Notes: generated by a model not told the origin, from the letters alone. Shown: positions 32,664 to 41,873, counted from the stretch's first letter. The stretch: 64,000 nucleotides of DNA from Streptomyces sp. 2114.4 (GCF_900187385.1 NZ_FYEY01000001.1:7626001-7690000); one strand, 5' to 3'. Program-made: numbers and translations.

Positions 32664-34124
32664 ATGACGGTGACCGAAACAGGCCGGGCCGATGGCACGG
32701 GTATCGACTCGGAGCGGATGGCGGTCTGCCTGAGCGTGCTGGAAGAGCTCGACGCGCTGCCCGTCGACCACCCGGACGCGATCGCGATACGGCGCGCCAC
32801 CGCCGGGATCTATCGCAAGGTCAAGCAGCGTCGCCGGCAGGAACGCCGGGCGGCAAAGACCGCCAACGACCGTGCGGTGACCGCGTCCACGGCCACCGGC
32901 GCGCCCGACCGGATCGACGACGAGACCCAGGGCCTGGCCCTCACCAGCTCCGTGACCACCCAGATCGCCGGCATCCTGCAGCGCCCCAGGTCCTGCTACA
33001 CCTGTAAGTCGCGCTACGTCGAGGTCGACGCGTTCTACCACCAGCTCTGTCCGCCGTGCGCCAAGGAGAACCGGTCCCGCCGCGACGCCCGCACGGACCT
33101 CACCGGCCGGCGCGCACTGCTCACCGGCGGCCGGGCCAAGATCGGCATGTACATCGCCCTCCGCCTGCTGCGCGACGGCGCCCACACCACCGTCACCACC
33201 CGCTTCCCGAACGACGCCATCCGCCGCTTCAAGGCGATGCCGGACAGTGCGGAGTGGCTGCACCGGCTGAAGATCGTCGGCATCGATCTCCGCGACCCGG
33301 CCCAGGTCATCGCGCTCGCCGACACGGTGAGCGCCGAGGGCCCCCTCGACATTCTGATCAACAACGCCGCCCAGACCGTCCGCCGCTCTCCCGAGGCGTA
33401 CGGACAGCTGATCACCGCCGAGTCCGCCCCGCTGCCCGCCGGGGAGCTGCCCGCCTCCGTCGTCCTCGGCCACTTCGGCAGCGGCGCGCCCGCCGCCCTC
33501 ACCGCCGCCTCCGCCACCGCCGGCGCGCTGAGTGCCGAGGACATCACCTCCCTCGCCCTGACCACGGGCTCCGCCACCCCCGCCCGCATCGAGGCGGGCA
33601 CCGCGATCGACGCCGGCGGCCTCGTACCGGATCTGCACCCGACCAACACCTGGATCCAGAAGGTGGACGAGGTCGACCCCGTCGAGCTGCTGGAAGTCCA
33701 GCTGTGCAATATGACCGCGCCCTTCCTGCTGGTGAGCAAGCTGCGCCCGGCGATGGCGGCGGCCCCCGCACGCCGTAAGTACGTGGTGAACGTCTCGGCG
33801 ATGGAAGGCCAGTTCAGCCGCGGCTACAAGGGCGCCGGCCATCCGCACACCAATATGGCCAAGGCGGCGCTGAACATGCTCACCCGCACCAGCGCCCGGG
33901 AGATGCTGGAGACCGACGGCATCCTCATGACGGCCGTGGACACCGGCTGGATCACCGATGAGCGCCCGCACCCCGACAAGATGCGCCTGGCCGAAGAGGG
34001 CTTCCACGCCCCCCTCGACCTGGTCGACGGCGCGGCCCGGGTGTACGACCCGATCGTCCGCGGTGAGGCGGGCGAGGACCTGTTCGGCTGCTTCCTGAAG
34101 GACTACGCGCCCGCGGCCTGGTGA
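32664..34124 (+). CDS. Atypical short-chain dehydrogenase with N-terminal zinc ribbon (486 aa)
   Basis: N-terminal helical region (1-105, with RRATAGIYRKVKQRRRQERR), then a four-cysteine ribbon CYTC...CPPC (about 113-134), then a Rossmann SDR domain. RRALLTGGRAKIGMYIALRLL is the nucleotide loop and LDILINNAAQTVRRSP the NNA segment. A long insert (about 255-335) follows, then VNVSAMEGQFSRGYKGAG and HTNMAKAALNML. At the YxxxK position the sequence reads TNMAK, so the catalytic Tyr is replaced by Thr unless the upstream Tyr takes over. Redox activity is therefore uncertain. The start at 32664 is chosen by coding bias; its ribosome site is weak. Its 3' end overlaps the leftward LysR gene by 22 nt. 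Confidence 0.8.
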   Translation: MTVTETGRADGTGIDSERMAVCLSVLEELDALPVDHPDAIAIRRATAGIYRKVKQRRRQERRAAKTANDRAVTASTATGAPDRIDDETQGLALTSSVTTQIAGILQRPRSCYTCKSRYVEVDAFYHQLCPPCAKENRSRRDARTDLTGRRALLTGGRAKIGMYIALRLLRDGAHTTVTTRFPNDAIRRFKAMPDSAEWLHRLKIVGIDLRDPAQVIALADTVSAEGPLDILINNAAQTVRRSPEAYGQLITAESAPLPAGELPASVVLGHFGSGAPAALTAASATAGALSAEDITSLALTTGSATPARIEAGTAIDAGGLVPDLHPTNTWIQKVDEVDPVELLEVQLCNMTAPFLLVSKLRPAMAAAPARRKYVVNVSAMEGQFSRGYKGAGHPHTNMAKAALNMLTRTSAREMLETDGILMTAVDTGWITDERPHPDKMRLAEEGFHAPLDLVDGAARVYDPIVRGEAGEDLFGCFLKDYAPAAW

Positions 34125-35104
34125 CCCGGACCGCCGTCCGCCGCGGGCCGGGCGTCCCCGGTCCGCGGCGGGGCCGGCGGCTCCTCGCGGCTTTCCGGTT
34201 CGGGAAGGGCGGTCCGCAGCCGTCCCAGCAGGGCTCTGGCCGCAGGGCCGGCGGGGCCCTCCGTCCGCCAGGCCAGGGCGATCCGGCCGCGCAGCCGCGG
34301 CCCGGTGATCTCCAGCGTCCGCAGCCCGGCGGCGGACGCCTCGTGTGCCGGCAGCGCCGGGAGGACGGCCACGCCGAGGCCACGGGCCGCCAGCCGCGCC
34401 AGCACCGGCAGGACGGACGCCTCGAAGGCGACGCGGGGCCGGAATCCGGCCTGTGCACAGGCGCGTTCGAGCACCCCGCGCAGACCGGTGCCGCGCGGCA
34501 GGCTGATCAGCGGGCGCTCGCGGAGCGCGGTCAGCGGCACGCTCGTACGGCCGGCGTGCGCCGTCAGGAGGGGGTCGCCCGGCGCGACGGCGGCGACCAG
34601 GGGGTCGTCGATCACGAGCCGGTAGGAGATGCCGGCCGGTGGCTGCTCGTCCGCCAGCCCGGTCACGGCGATGTCGAGTGCACCGCCGAGCAGTGCCGCG
34701 AGCATCCGCTCCGCCGTCTCCTCGGTGAGGGAGATCTCGACCTGCGGATGCGCATCGTGGAAATCGGCCAGCAGCGACGCCAGATCGAATCTTCGGGTAC
34801 CGGCGCCGGAGATCAGGCCGACCCGGACGCGACCGCGCAGCAGCCCGCTGAACTCGTCCACGGTCTGCCGTATCTCCTCCACGGCGGCGAGCGCCGCCCG
34901 CGCATGGGTGAGGACGGCCCGGCCCACCTCCGTCGTGGTCACCGTACGGCCGGAGCGGTCCAGGAGCGGCTGCCCCAACTCCCTTTCGAGCTGCCGGATC
35001 TGGGCGCTCACCCCGGGCTGCGCCAGATGCAGCCGGGCAGCCGCACGGGTGAAGCCGGCCTCCTCCACCACCGCGACGAAGTACTGCAGCTGCCGAAGTT
35101 CCAT
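34103..35104 (-). CDS. LysR-family transcriptional regulator (333 aa)
   Basis: The N-terminal helix-turn-helix MELRQLQYFVAVVEEAGFTRAAARLHLAQPGVSAQIRQLERELG is a canonical LysR domain (1-60). A linker and periplasmic-binding-like effector domain (about 90-295) follow, with VRVGLISGAG, IAVTGL and ARGLGVAVLPAL. The C-terminus has a Pro/Ala-rich tail that overlaps the SDR gene end. It is transcribed divergently from the mycothiol-type DinB gene with 116 bp between the starts, the usual LysR arrangement, so that gene is the first candidate target. No ribosome site is visible, and a leaderless transcript is possible. Confidence 0.9.
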   Translation of the reverse strand: MELRQLQYFVAVVEEAGFTRAAARLHLAQPGVSAQIRQLERELGQPLLDRSGRTVTTTEVGRAVLTHARAALAAVEEIRQTVDEFSGLLRGRVRVGLISGAGTRRFDLASLLADFHDAHPQVEISLTEETAERMLAALLGGALDIAVTGLADEQPPAGISYRLVIDDPLVAAVAPGDPLLTAHAGRTSVPLTALRERPLISLPRGTGLRGVLERACAQAGFRPRVAFEASVLPVLARLAARGLGVAVLPALPAHEASAAGLRTLEITGPRLRGRIALAWRTEGPAGPAARALLGRLRTALPEPESREEPPAPPRTGDARPAADGGPGHQAAGA

Positions 35105-35220
35105 AACTGCTGATTCTAGAGAGGAGTAGAGCCAGCTCTTGGACTTATGGACGAGCGCACAAGATCCTGGAAGCCGGAGGCAGTTCACGAGAGGAACCCT
35201 CATGGGGGAGGAGCAGCCGG

Positions 35221-35838
35221 ATGAGCATCGAAGCGGCGATCGCGGCCGAACGCCGGGAACTGGCCGACCTGTTGGACGGGCTGACGGCCGAGCAGTGGGC
35301 GGCGCCGACACTGTGCGTGGGGTGGCGGGTACGCGAGGTCGCGGCCCATATGTCGATGGGGTTCCGCTACTCGCTCCCCAAGGTGGCCGCCGAACTCGTC
35401 CGCTCCCGCGGCAGCATCCACCGGATGGCCGACCGGTGCGCCCGCAGGGACGCGGAGGCCGCCACCACGGGTGAACTCGCCGGCTTCCTGCGGGACCACG
35501 CACATCACCCCTGGACACCGCCGGTAGGCGGCCTCGCGTCGGCGCTGGGGCACGACGTGGTCCACGGCCTGGACATCACGGTCGCCCTCGGTCTCGGCCG
35601 CCGCGTTCCCGAAGACCGGGTACGCCTCCTCCTGGAGAAGGTCACCCCCAGGTCCGCCAGGTTCTTCGGGGCCGACCTCAGCGGTGTCGAGCTTCGCGCC
35701 GACGACCTCGACTGGTCCTTCGGCACCGGCACACCGCTGACCGGCGCCGCCCAGGACCTGCTGCTGGTCGCGTTCGGCCGCAAGCTCCCGCCCGGCCGCC
35801 TCCACGGGGAGCGGCAGCACCGGTACGCCGCCGGCTGA
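35221..35838 (+). CDS. DinB/mycothiol-dependent maleylpyruvate isomerase-type protein (205 aa)
   Basis: Begins MSIEAAIAAERRELADLLDGLTAEQW, then CVGWRVREVAAHMSMG (the W.V.....H helix with the first metal-binding His) and HDVVHGLDITVALG (the later H...H pair). This is the three-histidine four-helix bundle of the actinobacterial TIGR03083/MDMPI_N family. Such proteins use mycothiol or act as thiol-S-transferases. GGAGGAG precedes the ATG. The divergent LysR gene may control it. Substrate unknown. Confidence 0.85.
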   Translation: MSIEAAIAAERRELADLLDGLTAEQWAAPTLCVGWRVREVAAHMSMGFRYSLPKVAAELVRSRGSIHRMADRCARRDAEAATTGELAGFLRDHAHHPWTPPVGGLASALGHDVVHGLDITVALGLGRRVPEDRVRLLLEKVTPRSARFFGADLSGVELRADDLDWSFGTGTPLTGAAQDLLLVAFGRKLPPGRLHGERQHRYAAG

Positions 35839-35950
35839 GTCCGGCCGGCGGCCCGGCGGCGGCTCCAGGACCTGTCTTCGGGCCCTTGCCGCCACCCGGC
35901 GACCGCCGGTCCCGCATCACCGGCCCCGGCGCCCGCGCGGCCTGCCCGGA

Positions 35951-37978
35951 TCAGCCCTCCAGCCCGTGGCGCGCCAGCAGCGGCGCGAGGTCCGGGTCCC
36001 GGCCGACCACCGCACGGAACGCCCCGAGCGGGTCGACGCTGCCGCCCTTGCCGAGGAGTTCCCGGCGGAAGATCTCACCGCTCTCGCGGATCGTCTTCCC
36101 GTTCTCGCGGAACCAGCGCACGGTGTCGGCGTCCAGCACTTCCGCCCAGCGGTAGCCGTAGTACCCGGCCGCGTAGCCGCCGCTGAAGATATGGGCGAAG
36201 TAGCCGGTGCGATAGCGCGGCGGGATCGCGGACACCGACAGCCCGTAACGCTCCAGCGCGGCCGCCTCGAAGGCCTCGGCCTCGTCGGCGGCCGGTGCCT
36301 CGCCGGGGGAGAGGGAGTGCCAGGCCCAGTCCAGCACTGCGGCGGCCTGGTGCTCCACCATCCGGAAGCCCGCGCCGAAGTTCTCCGCCTCGCGCAGCCG
36401 GGCCGGCAGTTCGGCCGGCATCGGCTCGCCGGTGACGTGGTGCCGGGCGTAGTGGGACAGCACCTCCGGCCAGTCCGCCCACACTTCGTTGACCTGCGAG
36501 GGGAACTCGACGAAGTCACGCGGCACCTCGGTGCCGGACAGCAGCGGATAGCGCACATCGGAGAACAGGCCGTGCAGCGCATGCCCGAACTCGTGGAACA
36601 GCGTGTTGACCTCGCTCCAGGTCAGCAGCACCGGCTCGCCCGCCGGAGGCTTGGCGACATTCAGGTTGTTGACCACGACCGGCTTCTGGCCGAGCAGCCG
36701 GGACTGCGGGACGAGGGCGTTCATCCAGGCGCCGCCCCGCTTGGACTCGCGGGCGTGGAAATCGCCGATGTACAGCCCGAGCGGGCTGCCGTCGGTGTCG
36801 TGCACCTCGTAGATACGGGCGTCCGGGTGGTACGACACCAGGTCGGGGCGCGGGGTGAAGCTGATCCCGTAGACCAGCTCGGCGGCATGGAAGACACCGT
36901 CGTGCAGTACGGTCTCCAGCTCCAGATAGGGCCGCAGGACCGACGCGTCGAGCGCGAACCGCTCCCTGCGCACCCGCTCCGAGTAGTACTGCCAGTCCGC
37001 CGCGCGAATCGTGGCCACGCCGGCCGCCTCGGCCAGGGCCGCGCCCTCCCGCTCGGCATTGGCGGTGGCGGGGGCGACCAGCCGGCCGAGCAGTTCCTCG
37101 ACGGCGTCCGTGGTGCCGGCGGTGCGGTCCGCGACCTCCCAGGCGGCATGGCTGGGGTAGCCGAGCAGGGCGGCGCGCTCGGCACGCAAGGTGGCCAGCG
37201 CGACGGCGACCGGTCCGTTGGTGTCGCTGCCGCGCCCGAGGGACGCGGCCAACAGCCGCTCGCGCAGCGCAGGGTCGTCCAGCGCGGCGAGCTCGGTCTG
37301 CTGGGAGAAGTTCTTCAGGCTGAGCACGTACTTGCCCTCGTGCCCCAGTGCCCGGGCGTTCGCGGCGGCGGCCGCGATCTGGTCCTCGGGCAGACCGGCC
37401 AGCTCCTCGGCACGGTCCAGCACGAGCGCGGCGTCCGCGGTGGCCGCCCGGAGGTTCTGCCCGAACTCGGTGCACCGGGCGGCGATCTCGGCATTCAGCT
37501 CGCGCAGGTGCTGCTGCTGTTCCGGGGCGAGCCGGGCACCGGCCCGGACCCGGTTGGCGTGGTGGCGCTCCAGCAGCCGCACCTGCTCGGTGTCCCATCC
37601 GGACCGCTCGCGTTGCCCGAAGAGCGTGTCCAGCCGGGCGAACAGCGCGGAGTCGAGCAGCAGCGCATCGTCATGGGCGGCCAGCCGGGGAGCGATCTCG
37701 ACCTCGATCGCCTGGATCTCCTCGTCGGTATCCGCCGCCGCCTTGTTGAAGAAGACACTGCTCACCCGGCCCAGCAGCGCGCCGCTGCGCTCCAGCGCCT
37801 CCACGGTGTTCTCGAAGGTCGCCGGTTCGGCGCAGGCACCGATCGCCGCGATCTCGTCCAGCTGATCGGCTATGCCGCGGGTAAAGGCAGGAAGAAAGTG
37901 ATCGTTCCGGATCCGCGCGAAAGGAGGTAGCGCGTAGGGGAGATCACTCGGCTCGAAGAAAGGATTCGACGTCGTCAC
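35951..37978 (-). CDS. M3-family peptidyl-dipeptidase/oligopeptidase (675 aa)
   Basis: Cytoplasmic zinc oligopeptidase of the Dcp/OpdA group. NPFFEPSDLPYALPPFARI is the conserved N-terminus. The zinc motif is in NTLFHEFGHALHGLFSD (HExxH), and VEFPSQVNEVWADWPEVL supplies the third ligand. The C-terminal YRTGYFAHIFSGGYAAGYYGYRWAEVL segment is typical of the family. Length, 675 aa, equals E. coli Dcp. The GTG at 37978 begins where family homology begins, and the longer frame to 38029 adds only residues without a ribosome site. It cleaves short peptides during peptide turnover. It stands alone, divergent from the CBS gene. Confidence 0.92.
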   Translation of the reverse strand: MTTSNPFFEPSDLPYALPPFARIRNDHFLPAFTRGIADQLDEIAAIGACAEPATFENTVEALERSGALLGRVSSVFFNKAAADTDEEIQAIEVEIAPRLAAHDDALLLDSALFARLDTLFGQRERSGWDTEQVRLLERHHANRVRAGARLAPEQQQHLRELNAEIAARCTEFGQNLRAATADAALVLDRAEELAGLPEDQIAAAAANARALGHEGKYVLSLKNFSQQTELAALDDPALRERLLAASLGRGSDTNGPVAVALATLRAERAALLGYPSHAAWEVADRTAGTTDAVEELLGRLVAPATANAEREGAALAEAAGVATIRAADWQYYSERVRRERFALDASVLRPYLELETVLHDGVFHAAELVYGISFTPRPDLVSYHPDARIYEVHDTDGSPLGLYIGDFHARESKRGGAWMNALVPQSRLLGQKPVVVNNLNVAKPPAGEPVLLTWSEVNTLFHEFGHALHGLFSDVRYPLLSGTEVPRDFVEFPSQVNEVWADWPEVLSHYARHHVTGEPMPAELPARLREAENFGAGFRMVEHQAAAVLDWAWHSLSPGEAPAADEAEAFEAAALERYGLSVSAIPPRYRTGYFAHIFSGGYAAGYYGYRWAEVLDADTVRWFRENGKTIRESGEIFRRELLGKGGSVDPLGAFRAVVGRDPDLAPLLARHGLEG

Positions 37979-38170
37979 AGAGGCTGACACTACGCCCGCG
38001 GGTGACGTCCGGTCCCGCACTCGTCCCACGACGGCGCTTGCGTGCGCGGGTAGTTGTCACCCCGAACGTGTCCGCGCGGCGGCGCCCGGATCCCGTCCCG
38101 GGAAGCGTCGTGGGGCCATCCGTGGTGTGATCGAAGCGGGGCAACCAACACTCCTGAGTCAGGAGGAATC

Positions 38171-38608
38171 ATGGCCAGCAAGCTGCGAGCCCGCGACATC
38201 ATGTCCGGCGGAGCGCGCTGTGTGGGTGCACACGAATCGCTGATGGATGCGGCGAAGATGATGCGGGACCTGAAGGTCGGCTGCCTGCCCATCTGCGGTG
38301 ACAACAACAGGCTCACGGGCATGATCACCGATCGCGACATCGTCGTCACCTGTTGTGCCGAAGGTGTCGACCCGGCGACGGTGCAGGCCGGTTCCATGAG
38401 CGGCGAGCTGCACTGGATCGACGCCGATGCGGACGCCTCAGAGGTCCTGCGGAGCATGGAGGACCACCACATCAAGCGCCTGCCGGTGATCGACGTCAAA
38501 GGCGGCCACCAACTGGTGGGAATGATCACCGAGGCGAACCTCGCCAAGAACCTCAGCGACGCGGAGATCGCGGAGTTCGCCAACCGCGTGTACGCGACCG
38601 CGGGCTGA
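38171..38608 (+). CDS. Twin CBS-domain protein (145 aa)
   Basis: Two CBS motifs fill the whole protein: ARDIMSGGARCVGAHESLMDAAKMMRDLKVGCLPICGDNNRLTGMITDRDI, then VLRSMEDHHIKRLPVIDVKGGHQLVGMITEANLA. GMITDRDI and GMITEANLA are the adenylate-binding signatures. The size and pattern resemble the mycobacterial hypoxic response protein Hrp1. AGGAGG lies 4 nt before the ATG. It probably senses adenine nucleotides. The partner is unknown. A strong hairpin follows. Confidence 0.9.
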   Translation: MASKLRARDIMSGGARCVGAHESLMDAAKMMRDLKVGCLPICGDNNRLTGMITDRDIVVTCCAEGVDPATVQAGSMSGELHWIDADADASEVLRSMEDHHIKRLPVIDVKGGHQLVGMITEANLAKNLSDAEIAEFANRVYATAG

Positions 38609-38652
38609 CTGCTCCGCCCGCACCGCCGTGGCGTGAAAGAAAGGGTAATTGG

Positions 38653-38688
38653 CGGAATTCCCCCGGCCCGCTGGCCAGGGGAATTCCG
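38653..38688. terminator. Bidirectional hairpin between the CBS and Rpf genes
   Basis: CGGAATTCCCC (38653-38663) pairs with GGGGAATTCCG (38678-38688). An outer GGGTAA (38643-38648) with TTACCC (38698-38703) extends it. It separates convergent genes. Confidence 0.88.
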
Positions 38689-38705
38689 AATATTCCGTTA
38701 CCCGC

Positions 38706-39443
38706 TCAGTGGGCGCCGGAGTGTGGTACGGCGAGCCGTGTGCCGGGGAAAATCAGATGCGGGTTCGCGCCGATGACCTGTCGGTTCAGCCGGTAGAATT
38801 CCCGCCATCCCAGGCCGTGTGCGTACGCGATACCGCTCAGCGTGTCGCCGGAGTTGACGACGACCGAGCCGCCGGTACTCCGATGGCGGCCCACCTTGTA
38901 TCGCTTCTCATGGGACTCGGCGGGGCGGGGCTGTGAATGGCGGGGCTGTGAATGACGGTGCTGGGGATGGCGGGCCCGTGCCCGGGCCGACGGGTCTGCC
39001 TGCTGTTGTGGTGCGGGGCGCACCGGGGTACTTCGCGCAGTGCGGTGTGCGTCGGCCGAGTTGAGTCCCAGCGAGGCCGAGCAGGCCGGCCAGGCGCCCC
39101 AGCCCTGACGGGCCAGTACCCTCTGGGCCACCTGGATCTGCTGGGACCGGGTCGCCCGCGCCGCCCGGGTCGCGTAGGCGCCGCCGCCGAAGGAGTGCCA
39201 GGTGGAGTGGGCGAGCTGCAGCCCGCCGGAGAACCCGTTGCCCGTGTCGATACGCCAGTTGCCTCCGCTCTCGCACCCGGCCAGGCGGTCCCAGGCACCG
39301 CCGGAGCGGGCCTCGGCGGGCTGCCCGGACGCCAGGTTCAGCGCGCCGGCTGCGAGCAGGACCGCGGCCGCCGTGATGCCCCGGACACCATAGCCCCGGA
39401 ATTCACTCCGGGCAGGCGCTTTTGCTGCCTGCGGAAATTCCAT
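38706..39443 (-). CDS. Rpf-like transglycosylase domain plus LysM, secreted (245 aa)
   Basis: The signal peptide (GITAAAVLLAAGALNLASGQPAEA) is followed by a resuscitation-promoting-factor domain: WDRLAGCESGGNWRIDTGNGFSGGLQLAHSTW, with catalytic Glu58, and a second cysteine in WPACSASLG that would form the known disulfide. A Pro/His/Ser linker with repeated HSQPRHSQP leads to a C-terminal LysM (VVVNSGDTLSGIAYAHGLGWREFYRLNRQVIGANPHLIFPG). It cleaves peptidoglycan during germination and growth. GGGAGTAAG precedes the ATG. Confidence 0.93.
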   Translation of the reverse strand: MEFPQAAKAPARSEFRGYGVRGITAAAVLLAAGALNLASGQPAEARSGGAWDRLAGCESGGNWRIDTGNGFSGGLQLAHSTWHSFGGGAYATRAARATRSQQIQVAQRVLARQGWGAWPACSASLGLNSADAHRTARSTPVRPAPQQQADPSARARARHPQHRHSQPRHSQPRPAESHEKRYKVGRHRSTGGSVVVNSGDTLSGIAYAHGLGWREFYRLNRQVIGANPHLIFPGTRLAVPHSGAH

Positions 39444-40187
39444 GCCCTTACTCCCGTCGCTCGCCGCGCAGTTGCCTGGCGGTCATTCAGGAATCCTGGC
39501 GCGTATGCGGCGTACGCGTTCGAATGGTGCTCGAACCGCGATTTCCGTGCCGCGCCATGAATTTGACGGGGAAGAGACAACCACGGCCCGAGTTCGCCCC
39601 GGCAGAGCGCGCGGTAGCGCCGCCGCGGCCCGGCCTGCACCCTTGCCGCCGTGGCGCGGCCGTGCTTGGACCGTGCGCACCTGTTCAGACGGGCAGGGGC
39701 GCACCCGGCTGACCGTGGGCGCATCACACCCCCGCGGCCGGTGATCGCCTGCCCGGCCCGGGGGGTGTCCGCCGAGCGCGACCGGCGCACTCGATGCACG
39801 CGCTGCGCAGGTCCGCATGCACCGCGCACGGGCTTGTGGCGGCGCAACGGTCCGTTCCGCCCTGGTGCAACGGCGCCTTGCCCACGGGCACGGCGAGGTG
39901 GATCGACCCTGCCGGGGCCCGGCGGCGCGGACGGGTGCCGGCAGGGGAAGCGGAGACCGGCGGGGGCGGACGCCGAAGGAAGGGGGTGACGAGAGAAGGG
40001 GGCGGCGACGGCGATGTGGCCGGAAATGCTTGAACGATCTCGTCAGAGGGCGGAGTGTTTGTGTGGCGCCCAGTGTGACGTAAGACGGTGATGAGCTGCG
40101 CATACTCGCCGTCGTGGGTATGCGGTTGACCCATGTGGATCTCTTGATCGCCCACATTGCTGAACAATCCTGAGGTAGCTTCGTTCT
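39444..40187. promoter_or_regulatory. 744-bp divergent intergenic region
   Basis: It separates the leftward Rpf gene from the rightward GntR gene. ORFs inside lack family similarity; a leftward frame around 39724-40130 has three cysteines (C-x13-C-x2-C) but mixed codon bias. The long leader of the Rpf gene would fit a regulated 5' UTR, but I do not see the conserved ydaO c-di-AMP riboswitch sequence blocks. The last 150 bp before 40188 are AT-richer and should hold the GntR promoter. Confidence 0.4.
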
Positions 40188-40868
40188 GTGGCTGATGAAA
40201 CGAACGAGACGGGTGCGGCACCCCCGCATCTCGCCGCCGAGGCGGTCGCCGACCGGTTGCGCGACCGGATCACGACCGGTGTGCTCACGCCGGGTCACCC
40301 CCTGCGCGATGCTGCTCTCGCCGGTGAGTGCGGCGTCTCGCGCAACACCCTGCGCGAGGCCGTACGGCTGCTGGTGCACGAAGGTCTCGCCGTCCACCAG
40401 CTCTACAAGGGCGCCGCGGTCAAAAGCCTCGATGTCGAGGACGTCCATGACATCTACGCCACCCGCCGGGCCCTGGAACTCCGGGCCGTGGAGCAGAGCT
40501 TCACCGCCCCACAGGCGGCGCTCGACGGACTCGACCGGTATGTGTCAGCCGCAGAAGAGGCCGCGGCGGCCGGCCGGTGGGATCGCACGGCCACGCATTC
40601 GCTGGACTTCCACCGGGACGTGGTGCACCTGCTCGGCAGCGCACGGCTCAACCGCTTCTTCCGTACGACCGTCGCCCAACTGCGCCTGGCCTTCGCCGAG
40701 GTGCCGCATGAACCGGGTTTTCAGCGCCAATGGGTGCCACGCGACCGTGAGCTGTGCGATCTGCTCCGCGCCGGTCGGCGCACCGAAGCGGCCGCCGCGC
40801 TCGCCCGCTACCTCGACGACTCGGAGTGCCAGGTCGTCGACATCGTGCGCGCGGCCCGCTGCACCTGA
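40188..40868 (+). CDS. GntR-family regulator, FCD subfamily (226 aa)
   Basis: The N-terminal wHTH reads AEAVADRLRDRITTGVLTPGHPLRDAALAGECGVSRNTLREAVRLLVHEGLAVHQLYKGAAV (15-80), the GntR signature. The C-terminal all-helical FCD domain contains IYATRRALELRAVE and DFHRDVVHLLGSARLNRFFRTTV, with the D...H...H metal/ligand pocket. The GTG start is used. The next gene on the strand is the DUF1989 protein 141 nt downstream, a plausible target or operon partner. Confidence 0.9.
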   Translation: MADETNETGAAPPHLAAEAVADRLRDRITTGVLTPGHPLRDAALAGECGVSRNTLREAVRLLVHEGLAVHQLYKGAAVKSLDVEDVHDIYATRRALELRAVEQSFTAPQAALDGLDRYVSAAEEAAAAGRWDRTATHSLDFHRDVVHLLGSARLNRFFRTTVAQLRLAFAEVPHEPGFQRQWVPRDRELCDLLRAGRRTEAAAALARYLDDSECQVVDIVRAARCT

Positions 40869-40898
40869 ACGAGCCCGGACCCACCCGATGGTCCCCGT

Positions 40899-40945
40899 CC
40901 GATGACTCCGACCCGATGACCCCCACCCGATGACCCCCACCCGAT
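40899..40945. repeat. 14-bp direct repeats before the DUF1989 gene
   Basis: CCCGATGACCCCCA is repeated exactly at 40912-40925 and 40926-40939, with degenerate copies on both sides. It lies between the GntR stop and the next start. Confidence 0.75.
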
Positions 40946-41009
40946 CCGCCCTTTCGACCGCCCGCCCGCCTGCCACCCCGGCGGGCCTCCCAGGAAAGCG
41001 AGCACACCG

Positions 41010-41873
41010 ATGGTCACCAACGAAGCCGCCTACCAGGCCACCAAGGGCGGCCCCCTCGATGTCGACAAGGCCTTCTACGACCGGGTCTCGGGCCGCTCCG
41101 GCAGCGACAACTCCGGCAGCTCCGGCGGCCGCCGCCTGGTCGACAGCTTCACCATCCCGATACGCTCCGGCCGCGCCTGGGAGGTACCCGCGGGCCATCT
41201 GTGCCGCATCGTCACCGTGGACGGGCCGCAGGTCGGTGACTTCAACGTATGGAACCGCCACGACCCGCGCGAACGCCTCTGGGCGGCACGCACCCGTCAG
41301 CTGCAGCGCGCCCACGTCAGCACCTACGACCGCCTGTGGTCCACCCTCCCCTTCCTGCGCCCGCTGCTGACCGTCACCGGTGACACGCTCGCCGACTACG
41401 GCACCGACGACACGGGCGGCAGGGTGCACGACCTGCTGGGCACCCGCTGCGACCCGTACGTCAACCGCATGCTCACCGGCGAGGACTTCGACTTCCACTG
41501 CCACTCGAACCTGGTCCGCGCCGTCCTGCCGTACGGGCTCACGGAGTTCGACGTGCACGACGTCCTCAACGTCTTCCAGTGCACCGGACTCAACGAGGAC
41601 GACCAGTACTTCATGAAGGCCTGTCCGGCCCGGCCCGGCGACCACTTCGAGTTCTTCGCCGAACTCGACCTGCTGTGCGCGCTGTCCACCTGCCCGGGCG
41701 GCGATCTGTCCGTGCCGCTGTGGGGACCGGACGCGGGGGACCCACTGGAGGTGTGCCACCCGATCGGCATCGAGGTGTACGAGGTCGATGACGCCCTCCT
41801 CGAGGGCTGGGCCTCCCCGCAGCCGGCCGCCTACCGCAATCTGCACGGTGTGACGTTGCCCCGCTGGACATAG
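41010..41873 (+). CDS. DUF1989 / urea-carboxylase-associated family protein (287 aa)
   Basis: Matches the family associated with urea carboxylase and aminomethyltransferase-type pathways. Signatures include IPIRSGRAWEVPAGHLCRIVTVDGPQVGDFNVWN, RVHDLLGTRCDPYVNRMLTG, CHSNLVRAVLPYGL, VHDVLNVFQCTGLN and EFFAELDLLCALSTCPGGDLS. Conserved His and Cys residues suggest metal binding. The N-terminus has a 40-residue Ser/Gly-rich lead. No urea carboxylase gene is nearby, so the role here is unknown. The GntR gene upstream probably regulates it. Confidence 0.85.
   Translation: MVTNEAAYQATKGGPLDVDKAFYDRVSGRSGSDNSGSSGGRRLVDSFTIPIRSGRAWEVPAGHLCRIVTVDGPQVGDFNVWNRHDPRERLWAARTRQLQRAHVSTYDRLWSTLPFLRPLLTVTGDTLADYGTDDTGGRVHDLLGTRCDPYVNRMLTGEDFDFHCHSNLVRAVLPYGLTEFDVHDVLNVFQCTGLNEDDQYFMKACPARPGDHFEFFAELDLLCALSTCPGGDLSVPLWGPDAGDPLEVCHPIGIEVYEVDDALLEGWASPQPAAYRNLHGVTLPRWT

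Noticed and set aside
29559..34007. A 1482-residue leftward open frame
   Set aside because: It lies antisense to the MarR, MFS and SDR genes. High third-position GC opens long antisense frames, and its translation is Gly/Arg/His-rich with no domain.
35869..35890. Third copy of the palindromic element
   Set aside because: Only CCTGTCTTC and a following GGGCCC-like run match, too short to call.
39444..39720. Possible ydaO-type c-di-AMP riboswitch before the Rpf gene
   Set aside because: I searched by eye for the conserved GACCCG/CAGCTAAC-type blocks on the minus strand and did not find them.
39724..40130. Leftward frame with a C-x13-C-x2-C pattern
   Set aside because: Cysteine spacing is suggestive but codon bias is mixed, the start is unclear and no family is recognised.
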